A DNA stretch of 64,000 nt from Paenarthrobacter nitroguajacolicus (GCF_029952445.1 NZ_JAQPPK010000011.1:62001-126000); one strand, 5' to 3'. Positions 8,111-17,379 are shown, counted from the stretch's first letter. The notes: a model not told the origin generated them from the sequence alone. Numbers and translations are program-made.

Positions 8111-9547
8111 ATGGGCGCCAGTTTTGGGAAACGTGGAATAGCTGTCAAGGCTGCGAGGGTAGTGCTGGCGGGGGCTTTGGCCAGTGCGTTGGCGCTGCAG
8201 TTTGCGCCGCGTGGGACAGCGAATCCGGAGCCTCCCGTGCCTGCGACGTCTCCAGTGCCCACGGCCAACGCAACAGCGCCGGCCGTCACTGCGAATGCCA
8301 GCGTCGAAGCTACTCCTCCGGCGACGGAACCCGCGCCGACGTCAACCCCGACGCCGGCGCCCACCGTTGAACCGACGCCGAGTGCTGGCGTTGCGGCAGC
8401 GCAGCCGCCGGCCGTTGAGCCACTCGTCACGGAACCGCGCGCGACCGTGGAAGCGGCCGATCCCTTGACAGTGCGGCGTTACGTGGACCGGGGGTACCTC
8501 ACCAAAGCGTACGACGCGCCTTTGGTGATCTCCGGCGGAGCTGCGCCCTACACAGTGACTGTCAGTGACGTCCCTCCCGGGTTGACGTTCCACCCGGACA
8601 CCCTCAGGTTCACGGGGATGCCCACCCAGCAGGGATACTTTCGGATGCCGGTGACAGTGACAGATTCGTCAGAGCCCGCGCAATTCGTGGAGCAGGAAGT
8701 CGCGATCGATTTCTTCGACTATGCAATACCGCTGTTCGACACGGTGACGGACACAGACAAGTTCACTGACGGTGTGGTGGGAGCCTGGTACCAGGAGGGC
8801 GTCTGGGTCAGAACAGCCGGCGCCCAGCCCTTCACCACCGCCGTTGTCTCCGGGGCACTCCCTCCGGGAATGTCGTGGGGGGAGAACGCCGCATCGGGTA
8901 CTCCAACTGTCGCGGGCACGTACAAATTCACGCTGCGGGCAACAGACCTCTATGAGTCCGTGGATGCGGAGTTTACGTTGACTGTACGGGCCTCGGCGCC
9001 ACAGTCCACGGGCTTCGCGGTGCCGGTCGCGGTCCTGGGTGAACCGTATTCGGCGAAGATCGCCTCCGTCACCGGGGGCGTGGCACCGTATCGCTTTTGG
9101 TGGGCGACACCGCGTCATATGGCCGGCAGCCTATGGTGGCATGATCCAGGACCGGACGGGCTCACCATTGATGAAAATGGAGTGTTGCACGGCATACCCG
9201 AGAGAGTCGGTAGCTTCCAGGTTTCGGTGTACTTCAGTGACTCCGGCCTGTACAACCAAGGGATCTTCTCCACCGTCGTGACGGTTCTGGCGACCCGACC
9301 GCCCGCGGTCGAACAGCCGCCGGCCGTCGTGGATCCGCCCGTGGCGGTGCAGGCTCCAGCACCTCAGGCAGTGGTGCTGCCCGCAGGGGCTTTGGTGTCG
9401 GCGTCGGATGCTGAATTGGCGGCGACCGGCCTCCGCACAGGAAGCCTCCAGGCGCTGATAGGAACATCGGCTGGCCTGCTCATAGTGGGAGCGCTGCTCG
9501 CTGCTGCTGTTGCCCGCCAGCGCCGGCGCCGTGGCGGGGGCGGCTGA
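8111..9547 (+). CDS. Secreted Ig-like-domain surface protein with LAATG sorting signal
   Basis: 478 aa. ATG at 8111 follows GGGGGAGGA by 6 bp. A signal peptide (basic GKRGIAVKAAR, then a hydrophobic stretch) is followed by a Pro/Thr/Ala-rich linker to about residue 115. Three putative Ig (He_PIG-type) modules then occur, with signatures such as PPGLTFHPDTLRFTGMP, LPPGMSWGENAASGTP and GLTIDENGVLHGIPE. The C-terminus has LAATG, a hydrophobic helix and the RQRRRR tail: the layout of a sortase substrate, LAxTG being the class E sortase motif in high-GC Gram-positives. No sortase gene is in the window. Function, perhaps adhesion, is inferred. Confidence 0.8.
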   Translation: MGASFGKRGIAVKAARVVLAGALASALALQFAPRGTANPEPPVPATSPVPTANATAPAVTANASVEATPPATEPAPTSTPTPAPTVEPTPSAGVAAAQPPAVEPLVTEPRATVEAADPLTVRRYVDRGYLTKAYDAPLVISGGAAPYTVTVSDVPPGLTFHPDTLRFTGMPTQQGYFRMPVTVTDSSEPAQFVEQEVAIDFFDYAIPLFDTVTDTDKFTDGVVGAWYQEGVWVRTAGAQPFTTAVVSGALPPGMSWGENAASGTPTVAGTYKFTLRATDLYESVDAEFTLTVRASAPQSTGFAVPVAVLGEPYSAKIASVTGGVAPYRFWWATPRHMAGSLWWHDPGPDGLTIDENGVLHGIPERVGSFQVSVYFSDSGLYNQGIFSTVVTVLATRPPAVEQPPAVVDPPVAVQAPAPQAVVLPAGALVSASDAELAATGLRTGSLQALIGTSAGLLIVGALLAAAVARQRRRRGGGG

Positions 9548-9561
9548 ACCGTCACGGCATA

Positions 9562-10260
9562 ATGGGTGGCATGCGAGGGACTGTTTTGGGGATTTTTGCT
9601 GCCGTGCTCTTGGTTCTAACCACGGGTTGCTCCTTCGCCACCAAGGACCCAGACTACGTTCCGCCTGCCCCCTTGCCGCCCTTGGAGCAACTGGAGCAGG
9701 CTCCTGTCACTGATCCCACCACCCTGGCTGCGGGTGACGACGTTACCGCGTTCATCGCGGCGGACCGGAACATCGTGTGCGCCATGACGTCGTCAAGGGG
9801 CGGCCACCTCAACCTGCCTTACGAGCCGAACACGTACTCGAACGCGGCCAACAACAAGTTCGCCGTGGTGCCGGTGGTTCACTGCGAGCTTGGCGCCTAT
9901 GCCAAACCTGAGCTCGATGACATGGTGGATGATTGCGCCGGTACCGGGCTGGGCTATCTCGGCGGCACGGCACTCCTGTCGCCCGACAAGGCTGTGTACG
10001 GCGCATGTCGTTCCGGCGTAACACAAATGGAGTCGGAGTTCGGGCCAAAGGGCAGCCGCAACGGCCCCATTTCCAAGCTTCGCGAGTTGGCCGACGGACA
10101 GAACATTGAACGAAACGGCCTGCGGTGCTCGGCGTACAACGGCGGCGTTGCCTGCGGAAACGTCTCAGGTGGCGTGGCGTTCTTTGTCAGCCGCGAGGGC
10201 TACCAGCTGGTTTCCGACGGCGGCAAGACGGTCCGCGGGAGCCTGAAGGAAGGCTTCTGA
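9562..10260 (+). CDS. Predicted lipoprotein, function unknown
   Basis: 232 aa. A short signal peptide ends in the lipobox LTTGC, so it should be lipid-anchored outside the membrane. The mature part has several cysteines (CAMTSS, CELGAY, DDCAG, GACRSG, CSAYNG, ACGN) that could form disulfides. I recognise no enzyme motif. It lies 14 bp behind the LAATG surface protein and probably shares its transcript. ATG at 9571 is an alternative start. A strong terminator follows. Confidence 0.75.
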   Translation: MGGMRGTVLGIFAAVLLVLTTGCSFATKDPDYVPPAPLPPLEQLEQAPVTDPTTLAAGDDVTAFIAADRNIVCAMTSSRGGHLNLPYEPNTYSNAANNKFAVVPVVHCELGAYAKPELDDMVDDCAGTGLGYLGGTALLSPDKAVYGACRSGVTQMESEFGPKGSRNGPISKLRELADGQNIERNGLRCSAYNGGVACGNVSGGVAFFVSREGYQLVSDGGKTVRGSLKEGF

Positions 10261-10288
10261 TCACCTCGGTATCGCCGTCGATGAGGGC

Positions 10289-10314
10289 AAAAACCGCGTA
10301 ATTATGCGGTTTTT
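10289..10314. terminator. Rho-independent terminator after the lipoprotein gene
   Basis: AAAAACCGC (10289-10297) pairs with GCGGTTTTT (10306-10314) around an 8-nt loop. It has a T-run on the plus strand and an A-run upstream, and begins 28 bp after the stop codon. Confidence 0.8.
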
Positions 10315-10524
10315 CTACATGCGATAGAAGTGTAAGGTTACTCACTTAACAGGTAGTGTGTAGCTGGCGGGACTCCTCAAAGGGCTAAAGTTCCGAGAGG
10401 ACCTTACGCAATGTGACCGGCTTCAATCCTGGTTGTTACCGCGTACTTTCCGCAGCTGGCTATCGCGGTCATCGCGGTTCCCGGCTGAACAGAAAACTAC
10501 TTCGACGTAGAAGGACACTAAACC
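10315..10524 (+). promoter_or_regulatory. sucCD promoter and leader region
   Basis: About 210 bp without a convincing gene separate the terminator from sucC. It must hold the sucCD promoter, but I cannot assign -35 and -10 boxes with confidence. A short AAGTG/CACTT inverted repeat lies near 10328-10346. AAGGACA, 7-14 bp before the GTG of sucC, is the ribosome site. Confidence 0.4.
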
Positions 10525-11694
10525 GTGGACCTGTTTGAATATCAGGCGCGCGATATGTTCGAAGCGCACGGTGTACCCGTGCTCGCCGGCATCGTGGCGC
10601 ACACTCCTGAAGAAGCGAAGGCAGCTGCCGAGAAGATCGGCGGCGTAACAGTCGTCAAGGCACAGGTTAAGGTTGGTGGCCGCGGCAAGGCCGGCGGCGT
10701 CAAGGTTGCCAAGACTGCCGAAGAGGCACTTGAGCACTCCACCAATATCCTGGGCATGGACATCAAGGGCCACACCGTCAACAAGGTGATGATCGCCCAG
10801 GGTGCGGACATCGCCGAGGAATTCTACTTCTCGGTCCTCCTGGACCGCGCAAACCGCAACTACCTGGCCATGTGCTCGGTTGAAGGCGGAATGGAAATCG
10901 AGCAGCTTGCTGTCGAGCGTCCCGAGGCCCTGGCCAAGATCGCCATCGACCCCGCTGTGGGCATCGACCAGGCCAAGGCTGACGAGATCGTCGCAGCTGC
11001 AGGCTTCGCTGAAGAACTGCGCGGCAAGGTCGCCGACGTCATTCTGAAGCTCTGGGACGTTTTCAAGAAGGAAGACGCAACCCTGGTTGAGGTCAACCCG
11101 TTGGTCCGCACCGGCGCAGGCGACATCGTTGCCCTCGACGGCAAGGTCTCCCTGGATGAGAACGCCGACTTCCGCCACGTTCACCACGCAACGCTGGAGG
11201 ACAAGGACGCAGCCGACCCGCTCGAGGCCAAGGCCAAGGCGCAGGACCTCAACTACGTCAAGCTGGACGGCGAAGTAGGCATCATCGGCAACGGCGCCGG
11301 TCTTGTGATGTCCACCCTCGACGTCGTTGCTTACGCAGGCGAAAACCACGGCAACGTCAAGCCGGCCAACTTCCTGGACATCGGTGGTGGAGCTTCCGCC
11401 GAGGTCATGGCCAACGGTCTGGACGTCATCCTGGGCGACTCCCAGGTCAAGAGCGTTTTCGTGAACGTCTTCGGTGGCATCACCGCTTGTGACGCTGTGG
11501 CAAAGGGCATCGTCGGTGCACTTGCCGAGCTCGGTTCCTCCGCGAACAAGCCGCTGGTTGTTCGCCTCGACGGCAACAACGTTGAAGAAGGCCGCCGCAT
11601 CCTGACCGAGGCCAACCACCCGCTGGTAACCCTGGCCGCCACCATGGACGAGGGCGCCGACAAGGCCGCCGAGCTCGCCAACGCAGCTAAGTAA
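10525..11694 (+). CDS. sucC: Succinyl-CoA synthetase beta subunit (ADP-forming)
   Basis: 389 aa, normal for the family. It opens [19 protein letters not shown], the typical SucC N-terminus, with the ATP-grasp domain ([18 protein letters not shown]) and the C-terminal CoA-ligase domain ([28 protein letters not shown]). With SucD it converts succinyl-CoA, ADP and phosphate to succinate, ATP and CoA in the TCA cycle. Start is GTG. It is 12 bp upstream of sucD, the universal pairing. Confidence 0.97.
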   Translation: MDLFEYQARDMFEAHGVPVLAGIVAHTPEEAKAAAEKIGGVTVVKAQVKVGGRGKAGGVKVAKTAEEALEHSTNILGMDIKGHTVNKVMIAQGADIAEEFYFSVLLDRANRNYLAMCSVEGGMEIEQLAVERPEALAKIAIDPAVGIDQAKADEIVAAAGFAEELRGKVADVILKLWDVFKKEDATLVEVNPLVRTGAGDIVALDGKVSLDENADFRHVHHATLEDKDAADPLEAKAKAQDLNYVKLDGEVGIIGNGAGLVMSTLDVVAYAGENHGNVKPANFLDIGGGASAEVMANGLDVILGDSQVKSVFVNVFGGITACDAVAKGIVGALAELGSSANKPLVVRLDGNNVEEGRRILTEANHPLVTLAATMDEGADKAAELANAAK

Positions 11695-11706
11695 AGGGAC
11701 GCGACA

Positions 11707-12609
11707 ATGTCTATCTACCTCAACAAAGACTCCAAGGTCATCGTTCAGGGCATCACCGGCGGCGAGGGCACCAAGCACACCGCCCTGATGCTCAAGGCCG
11801 GCACCAACATTGTTGGTGGCGTCAACGCCCGCAAGGCCGGCACCACGGTCCTGCACGGCGACAAGGAAATCAACGTCTTCGGCACCGTCAAGGAAGCCAT
11901 CGCTGAAACCGGCGCGGACGTCTCCATCGTCTTCGTTCCGCCGGCATTCACCAAGGACGCCGTTGTTGAAGCCATCGAAGCCGGAATCGGCCTCGTCGTG
12001 GTCATCACCGAAGGCGTTCCGGTTCAGGACTCCGCCGAATTCTGGGCACTGGCCCAGTCCAAGGTGGACGCCGACGGCAAGCAGATCACCCGCATCATCG
12101 GACCGAACTGCCCCGGCATCATCACCCCTGGCGAAGCCCTGGTTGGCATCACCCCGGCGAACATCACGGGCAAGGGCCCCATCGGCCTGGTGTCCAAGTC
12201 CGGTACCTTGACGTACCAGATGATGTACGAACTGCGCGACCTCGGTTTCTCCACCGCGATCGGCATCGGTGGCGACCCCGTCATCGGCACCACGCACATC
12301 GACGCCCTGGCTGCGTTCGAGGCTGACCCCGAGACCAAGGCCATCGTGATGATCGGTGAAATCGGTGGCGACGCAGAAGAGCGTGCCGCTGACTACATCA
12401 AGGCAAACGTCACCAAGCCGGTTGTCGGTTACGTGGCAGGCTTCACCGCTCCTGAGGGCAAGACCATGGGCCACGCAGGCGCCATCGTCTCCGGTTCCGC
12501 TGGTACCGCACAGGCCAAGAAGGAAGCCCTCGAGGCTGCAGGCGTGAAGGTCGGCAAGACGCCGTCCGAGACCGCCAAGCTGCTGCGCGAAGTTTTCGCA
12601 ACGCTCTAG
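11707..12609 (+). CDS. sucD: Succinyl-CoA synthetase alpha subunit
   Basis: 300 aa. The N-terminal CoA-binding Rossmann fold has [13 protein letters not shown], and the active-site phosphohistidine segment is in [17 protein letters not shown]. It also has [13 protein letters not shown] and [14 protein letters not shown]. It forms the catalytic dimer with SucC. It is followed by two large hairpins (12616-12682 and 12692-12741) that probably end the sucCD transcript. Confidence 0.97.
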   Translation: MSIYLNKDSKVIVQGITGGEGTKHTALMLKAGTNIVGGVNARKAGTTVLHGDKEINVFGTVKEAIAETGADVSIVFVPPAFTKDAVVEAIEAGIGLVVVITEGVPVQDSAEFWALAQSKVDADGKQITRIIGPNCPGIITPGEALVGITPANITGKGPIGLVSKSGTLTYQMMYELRDLGFSTAIGIGGDPVIGTTHIDALAAFEADPETKAIVMIGEIGGDAEERAADYIKANVTKPVVGYVAGFTAPEGKTMGHAGAIVSGSAGTAQAKKEALEAAGVKVGKTPSETAKLLREVFATL

Positions 12610-12615
12610 CTCCAA

Positions 12616-12682
12616 AGCAACGCGGGGTCACTTAGGGCCCATTCCGAGAGGAAACATGGGCCCTAAGTGACCCCGCGTTGCT
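12616..12682. repeat. Hairpin of the CAACGCGGGGTCACTTA family, copy 1
   Basis: A perfect 27-bp inverted repeat (arms 12616-12642 and 12656-12682, 13-nt loop) starting 7 bp after the sucD stop. Its arm shares the core CAACGCGGGGTCACTTA with copies at 12776-12840 and 61548-61610. It could end sucCD transcription, though no T-tract follows. Confidence 0.85.
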
Positions 12683-12691
12683 GTTTAAAGT

Positions 12692-12741
12692 ACGACGGCG
12701 GCCCGGCGCCTTCCCCACGGAAGGTACCGGGCCGCCGTCGT
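12692..12741. terminator. CGACGGCGG-type hairpin downstream of sucCD
   Basis: ACGACGGCGGCCCGG (12692-12706) pairs with CCGGGCCGCCGTCGT (12727-12741). The stem continues inward through CCTTCC/GGAAGG (12709-12714, 12719-12724). AAAG before and CTTT after extend the symmetry. It is one of five hairpins in the window built on the same core, all at 3' ends of genes. Confidence 0.65.
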
Positions 12742-12775
12742 GCTTTAAGCGCGTGTGCGCACCCCCGCCACCCGA

Positions 12776-12840
12776 GCAACCCGGGGTCACTTATGGCCCA
12801 TGTTGACGCCAAACATGGGCCATAAATGACCCCGCGTTGC
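12776..12840. repeat. Hairpin of the CAACGCGGGGTCACTTA family, copy 2
   Basis: Arms 12776-12804 and 12812-12840 match at 27 of 29 positions around a 7-nt loop. It ends 16 bp before the operator of the tautomerase gene and may insulate that gene from sucCD read-through. Confidence 0.85.
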
Positions 12841-12854
12841 AATTATTTGTTAGT

Positions 12855-12870
12855 ATGTCAGGACAAACTA
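12855..12870 (+). promoter_or_regulatory. Inositol-regulon operator before the tautomerase gene
   Basis: ATGTCAGGACAAACTA is identical over 16 bp to the site at 23744-23759 before the ABC transporter genes. Its core TGTCAGGACA (12856-12865) is the palindrome TGTC-N2-GACA. It lies just upstream of the ribosome site (CAGGAGG), so a bound repressor would block initiation or clearance. A weak -10 (TAGTAT, 12851-12856) abuts it. Confidence 0.6.
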
Positions 12871-12886
12871 CTTCAGGAGGATCGCA

Positions 12887-13291
12887 ATGCCGCTTGTACG
12901 AATCGACGTAAACCAGGGCCGTTCGCCCGAGGAGCTGGCCGGGATCAGCCGCGCTATCCATGACGCCATCCTTTCCGAGTATGGGATCCCGGAGCGGGAC
13001 TACTTCCACATCCTCACGGAGCACCCGTCGGGCCAGATCGTGGCGCAGGATGCGGGGCTGGGTTTCGAGCGCTCCGCAGGCGTGGTCATGATCCAGATCT
13101 TCACTCAGGGCGGCCGCAGCCAGGCAGCCAAGAGTTCACTGTTCGAAGCCATCGCAACCGGCCTGGCCAGTGTGGGGGTCGACGGTAGGGATGTCTTTGT
13201 CGGTTACGTGGAAAACACTCCAGGGGACTGGTCCTTCGGCTTCGGGCGCAGCCAGTATGTCACCGGAGAACTGGCAGTTCCGGCCAAATAA
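12887..13291 (+). CDS. Tautomerase-superfamily protein in the inositol regulon
   Basis: 134 aa. It begins MPLVRIDVNQGRSPEEL, so removal of Met exposes Pro1, the catalytic base of the 4-oxalocrotonate tautomerase superfamily. It is twice the length of classical 4-OT (about 62 aa) and fits the larger single-chain tautomerase family with two beta-alpha-beta units. The ribosome site CAGGAGG is strong. It stands alone between sucCD and iolC but carries the same operator as the inositol genes. Inference: it may speed keto-enol conversion of an inositol-derived ketone or diketone. Substrate unproven. Confidence 0.8.
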   Translation: MPLVRIDVNQGRSPEELAGISRAIHDAILSEYGIPERDYFHILTEHPSGQIVAQDAGLGFERSAGVVMIQIFTQGGRSQAAKSSLFEAIATGLASVGVDGRDVFVGYVENTPGDWSFGFGRSQYVTGELAVPAK

Positions 13292-13317
13292 AAGCAGTCT
13301 GTGTCATGTTGTAAATA

Positions 13318-13362
13318 TGTCAGTACAAACCTTTGACAGGACATGAAATCTGGTGCAAAGTA
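13318..13362 (+). promoter_or_regulatory. iolC operon promoter with two operator sites
   Basis: TGTCAGTACA (13318-13327) and TGACAGGACA (13334-13343) lie 16 bp apart. The second overlaps a perfect -35 box TTGACA (13333-13338). A weak -10 such as CAAAGT (13356-13361) follows at 17 bp. Repressor binding would hide the -35 element. Confidence 0.6.
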
Positions 13363-13453
13363 GTCATGTGGCCCCGCTCACTGAGGGGTGGCAAGGCATT
13401 GGGGCCCAGCGCTCAAAGGTTCAGAGTTCACAAGAGAAAGGTCAACGATCACC

Positions 13454-14473
13454 GTGACCCACGAACTGCTCACGATCGGGCGCATCAGCGTTGATATCTA
13501 CCCGAATGACATCGGAGTGGACTTGGAGGACGTGACGTCCTTCGGCAAATACCTCGGAGGTTCACCCTCCAACGTGGCCGTTGCTGCCGCCCGCCATGGC
13601 CGTCGCACGGGAGTCATTACCCGGACCGGCGATGACGCTTTCGGGAAGTACCTGCACCGCGAACTGCACAAGTTCAACGTTGACGATTCGTTCGTCTCTC
13701 CGGTGACGCAGTACCCGACGGCTGTGACGTTCTGCGCGATCAAGCCGGCAACCGATGAGTTCCCGCTCTACTTCTACGGCCGCTTTCCCTCGGCGCCGGA
13801 CCTGCAGATCAAAGCCGAAGAGCTGGACCTGGACGCCATCCGGGAGGCGGGGATCTTCTGGTCCACGGTCACCGGCCTGTGCCAGGAACCCAGCCGCAGC
13901 GCGCACATCGCCGCACACCAGGCCCGTCCCCGGACCGGGCTTAAGGAAGGCCAGTTCACCATCCTGGACCTCGATTACCGGCCCATGTTCTGGGCTTCCG
14001 AAGAAGAAGCCCGCGCCGAGGTTGCAAAGATCCTCCCGCACGTCACCGTCGCGATCGGCAATGACAAGGAATGCGCCGTCGCCGTGGGCGAAGGAACCCC
14101 TGATGAGCAGGCCGACCGCCTGCTGGCCGCCGGCGTCGAGATCGCCGTGGTGAAACTTGGCGCGGAAGGCGTCATGGCAAAGACCCGCACGGAACGCGTG
14201 GTGTCCGCGCCAGTGCCGGTGGAAACCGTCAACGGACTCGGCGCCGGCGACTCCTTCGGTGGGGCCTTCTGCCACGGACTGCTGTCCGGCTGGCCCTTGT
14301 CCGAGGTCCTGGATTACGCGAACGCCTCTGGTGCCATCGTCGCCTCCCGTGTCTCCTGCGCGGATGCAATGCCGACGCCGGATGAGGTTACCTCGCTGCT
14401 CGCCGAACGCGGCCGTCCCATCCCCGGTGCTTCCGTTGCGGCTGCCACCCTTACAGAAGGAGCCGTCCGTTGA
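13454..14473 (+). CDS. iolC: 5-dehydro-2-deoxygluconokinase (PfkB family)
   Basis: 339 aa from GTG 13454 (GAAAGG 12 bp upstream). PfkB/ribokinase fold with the substrate-binding motif GGSPSNVAVAAARHG near the N-terminus and the catalytic motif NGLGAGDSFGGAFCHGLL near the C-terminus. It phosphorylates 2-deoxy-5-keto-gluconate in myo-inositol catabolism. It is first in the plus-strand iol operon and overlaps the next gene by 4 bp (TTGA), showing coupling to the aldolase that uses its product. Confidence 0.92.
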   Translation: MTHELLTIGRISVDIYPNDIGVDLEDVTSFGKYLGGSPSNVAVAAARHGRRTGVITRTGDDAFGKYLHRELHKFNVDDSFVSPVTQYPTAVTFCAIKPATDEFPLYFYGRFPSAPDLQIKAEELDLDAIREAGIFWSTVTGLCQEPSRSAHIAAHQARPRTGLKEGQFTILDLDYRPMFWASEEEARAEVAKILPHVTVAIGNDKECAVAVGEGTPDEQADRLLAAGVEIAVVKLGAEGVMAKTRTERVVSAPVPVETVNGLGAGDSFGGAFCHGLLSGWPLSEVLDYANASGAIVASRVSCADAMPTPDEVTSLLAERGRPIPGASVAAATLTEGAVR

Positions 14474-15432
14474 GCCTCAACGATGATCCCCGCCGCTACG
14501 AGCACCTGAGCCGGATCCGGCTCGAGGACCCGGAGGCTGTTGCCCGCGCAGCTGCCACCCGCCGTCGTCATCCTGGCCTCAAGCACGGCACGCAAAACTT
14601 CATTGTCGCCGCCGACCACCCGGCCCGCGGCGCCTTGGCAGTCGGCTCCGAGCCGATGGCCATGGCGGACCGCCGCGATCTTCTGGATCGCCTGCAGATC
14701 GCGCTGGCCAACCCGGCAGTGGACGGTATCCTCGCGTCTCCGGACATCATGGATGACCTCCTGCTCCTTGGTGCGCTCGAGGGCAAGCTCATCTTCGGTT
14801 CCATGAACCGTGGTGGGCTGGCGGGCTTGGTCAACGAGTTCGATGACCGGTTCACGGGCCACACTGCAGCGGCCCTGGAAGCCCTCGGCGCGGACGGCGG
14901 CAAAATGCTCACCCGTATCTGCCTGGGCGACCCGGACACGGTAGCCACCCTTGAAGCCACAGCCAAGGCCATTGATTCCCTGGCCGAGCGCAAGCTAATT
15001 GCCATGGTGGAGCCGTTCCTCTCTGTGCGGGACTCCCACGGAAAGGTCCGCAACGACCTCCGCGCGGACGCAGTAATCAAGTCCGTCGGGATCGCCGAGG
15101 GCCTGGGTTCCACCAGCGCCTACACGTGGATGAAGCTCCCGGTGGTGGACGAGATGGAGCGCGTCATGGCCTCCACAACACTGCCCACCGTGCTCCTGGG
15201 CGGGGACCCCACCGGAACGCAGGAGGAAGTCTTTGCGAGCTGGCAGGCAGCACTCGCCTTGCCCGGCGTGCGTGGCCTGACGGTCGGACGGACGCTGCTG
15301 TACCCGCACGACGGCGACGTGGCAGGTGCCGTCGCAACAGCCGCCTCGCTGCTGAACAACACTTCGCCAGTGCCCGCCGTTGCGGCGCAGAACGGCGCTG
15401 ATGCCCGAATCCCAGTGAAAGTATCGGAGTAA
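14470..15432 (+). CDS. Class I aldolase (Cgl0158/DhnA-like), probable DKGP aldolase
   Basis: 320 aa. It resembles the DeoC/LacD-type aldolase family found in actinobacterial iol clusters. Features are FIVAADHPARGALAVG, a candidate Schiff-base lysine in WMKLPVVDE (Lys222) and a C-terminal phosphate-binding segment GLTVGRTLLYP. Coupled to iolC, it probably cleaves 2-deoxy-5-keto-gluconate 6-phosphate to dihydroxyacetone phosphate and malonate semialdehyde, the IolJ step. No separate iolJ is visible. Start is TTG with GAAGGAG 8 bp upstream. Confidence 0.8.
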   Translation: MSLNDDPRRYEHLSRIRLEDPEAVARAAATRRRHPGLKHGTQNFIVAADHPARGALAVGSEPMAMADRRDLLDRLQIALANPAVDGILASPDIMDDLLLLGALEGKLIFGSMNRGGLAGLVNEFDDRFTGHTAAALEALGADGGKMLTRICLGDPDTVATLEATAKAIDSLAERKLIAMVEPFLSVRDSHGKVRNDLRADAVIKSVGIAEGLGSTSAYTWMKLPVVDEMERVMASTTLPTVLLGGDPTGTQEEVFASWQAALALPGVRGLTVGRTLLYPHDGDVAGAVATAASLLNNTSPVPAVAAQNGADARIPVKVSE

Positions 15433-15438
15433 GAACAG

Positions 15439-17379
15439 ATGTCTTCCCGTCGGATGACCGTGGCGCAGGCTGTGGTCGAATTCCTGTCCAAGCAGTACAC
15501 CGTGGATTCCATCGATGGCGTGGAGTACCGCGAGCGGCTGATTCCTGGCACGTTCGGTATCTTCGGACACGGCAACGTGGCCGGTGTTGGGCAGGCGTTG
15601 AAGCAGTACCAGGCCGCGGATCCCACCATCATGCCGTACTACCAGGGCCGCAATGAGCAGGCCCAGGTGCACCAGGCCGTCGGCTACGCACGGCACACCC
15701 GCCGCCGCCAGACGTTTGCGATCAGCACCTCCATCGGCCCGGGTTCCTCGAATCTGCTCACCGGCGCTGCGCTGGCCACGACCAACCGCCTCCCGGTGCT
15801 CCTGCTGCCGAGCGATACGTTCGCCACCCGCGCGGCGGACCCGGTGCTGCAGCAGCTGGAACTCCCGTACGCGTACGACATCACAGTCAACGACGCCTTC
15901 CGTCCGCTGTCCAAGTTCTTTGACCGGGTAAACCGTCCGGAGCAGTTGTTCTCCGCCTTCCATCACGGGCTGCGGGTCCTCACCGATCCCGCCGAGACCG
16001 GCGCGGTGACCATTTCGCTGCCGCAGGACGTCCAGGCCGAAGCGTTCGATGTTCCGGAGGAATTCCTGGCCGAGCGCGAGTGGCGGATCCGCCGCCCCGA
16101 AGCAGAGGATGACGACATCCGCCGCGCCGTGGAGGCCATCCGCGCCGCCAAGCGTCCGCTGATCATCGCCGGCGGCGGAGTGCTTTACGCCTACGCCCAC
16201 GAAGAACTTGCCAAGTTCGCAGAGCTCACGGGCATCCCGGTGGGCAACACCCAGGCAGGCGTCGGCGTCCTTCCGTGGGACCACAAGTTCTCCCTCGGTG
16301 CCATTGGTTCAACCGGCACGACGGCGGCGAACGCCATTGCAGCCGAAGCGGACCTCATCATTGGAATCGGCACCCGCTACGAGGACTTCACCACCGCGTC
16401 CCGGACAGCGTTCCAGAACCCGGACGTGAAGTTCGTGAACATCAACGTTGCTGCGATTGACGCCTACAAGCACGGCACGCACCTGCCGATCGTCGCTGAC
16501 GCCCGTAAGGCGCTGGTGAAACTGAACCAAGCGCTGGGTGGTTACCGCGTGGGTGCTGACCTGGAAGAAAAGATCGCGGCTGAGAAGAAGCGCTGGAATG
16601 CGATCGTGGACGAGGCCTTCGAGACCCGTTACACGCCGTTGCCAGCCCAGAACGAGATCATCGGCGTCACGAACAAGGCCATGGATGACCACGATGTGGT
16701 GATCTGCGCGGCCGGTTCGTTGCCGGGCGACCTGCACAAGATGTGGCGTGTCCGTGACCCGTTCGGTTACCACGTGGAATACGCGTACTCCTGCATGGGC
16801 TACGAAATCCCCGGTGGCCTGGGCGTGAAGCGTGCAGCGTTGGCCGAAGCCGCTGCCGGTGGTGTGGACAGGGATGTGGTGGTCATGGTGGGGGACGGCT
16901 CCTACCTGATGATGCACACCGAACTGGTCACCGCCGTCGCCGAACGCATCAAGCTGATCGTGGTCCTGATCCAGAACCACGGCTACGCCTCCATCGGTTC
17001 CCTGTCCGAATCCCTCGGCTCCCAGCGGTTCGGTACCCAGTACCGGGTCCTGGACAAGGAACAGCACAGCTTCGACGCCGGTGAGCACCTGCCCATCGAC
17101 CTCGCCACGAACGCTGAATCGCTCGGCGCGAAGGTCATCCGGATCGAACCGGGCGAGAACGTCATCGAAGCCCTCGGCGCTGCCATCAAGGAAGCCAAAG
17201 CTGCCCCGGAAACCGGCCCGATCGTGATCCACGTCGAGTCCGATCCTCTGCTGGATGCCCCCAGCTCCGAGTCGTGGTGGGACGTCCCAGTCTCCGAAGT
17301 CTCTGAACTGGAATCCACGCAGCAGGCCTACAAGACGTACACCGACCACAAGAGCCGCCAGCGCAAGCTGCTCGGCTGA
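15439..17379 (+). CDS. iolD: 3D-(3,5/4)-trihydroxycyclohexane-1,2-dione hydrolase
   Basis: 646 aa, ThDP-dependent ring-opening enzyme of inositol breakdown, giving 5-deoxy-glucuronate. It has the N-terminal Pyr domain (TFGIFGHGNVAGVGQAL, YYQGRNEQAQVHQAVGYA), a central domain and the C-terminal PP domain with the ThDP/Mg signature starting GDGSYLMMHTEL and ending NHGYASIG. It starts 6 bp after the aldolase gene and is followed by iolA. Confidence 0.95.
   Translation: MSSRRMTVAQAVVEFLSKQYTVDSIDGVEYRERLIPGTFGIFGHGNVAGVGQALKQYQAADPTIMPYYQGRNEQAQVHQAVGYARHTRRRQTFAISTSIGPGSSNLLTGAALATTNRLPVLLLPSDTFATRAADPVLQQLELPYAYDITVNDAFRPLSKFFDRVNRPEQLFSAFHHGLRVLTDPAETGAVTISLPQDVQAEAFDVPEEFLAEREWRIRRPEAEDDDIRRAVEAIRAAKRPLIIAGGGVLYAYAHEELAKFAELTGIPVGNTQAGVGVLPWDHKFSLGAIGSTGTTAANAIAAEADLIIGIGTRYEDFTTASRTAFQNPDVKFVNINVAAIDAYKHGTHLPIVADARKALVKLNQALGGYRVGADLEEKIAAEKKRWNAIVDEAFETRYTPLPAQNEIIGVTNKAMDDHDVVICAAGSLPGDLHKMWRVRDPFGYHVEYAYSCMGYEIPGGLGVKRAALAEAAAGGVDRDVVVMVGDGSYLMMHTELVTAVAERIKLIVVLIQNHGYASIGSLSESLGSQRFGTQYRVLDKEQHSFDAGEHLPIDLATNAESLGAKVIRIEPGENVIEALGAAIKEAKAAPETGPIVIHVESDPLLDAPSSESWWDVPVSEVSELESTQQAYKTYTDHKSRQRKLLG

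Noticed and set aside
10423..12615. A 730-codon minus-strand open frame across sucC and sucD
   Set aside because: It is the antisense shadow of two unmistakable genes, and its product is Asp/Gly/Val-rich with no motif.
12616..12840. The pair of related hairpins considered as a CRISPR array
   Set aside because: The repeats are inverted, not evenly spaced direct repeats, and no cas gene is near.
12887..13291. Calling the tautomerase a classical 4-oxalocrotonate tautomerase
   Set aside because: It is about twice as long and its context is inositol, not aromatic meta-cleavage.
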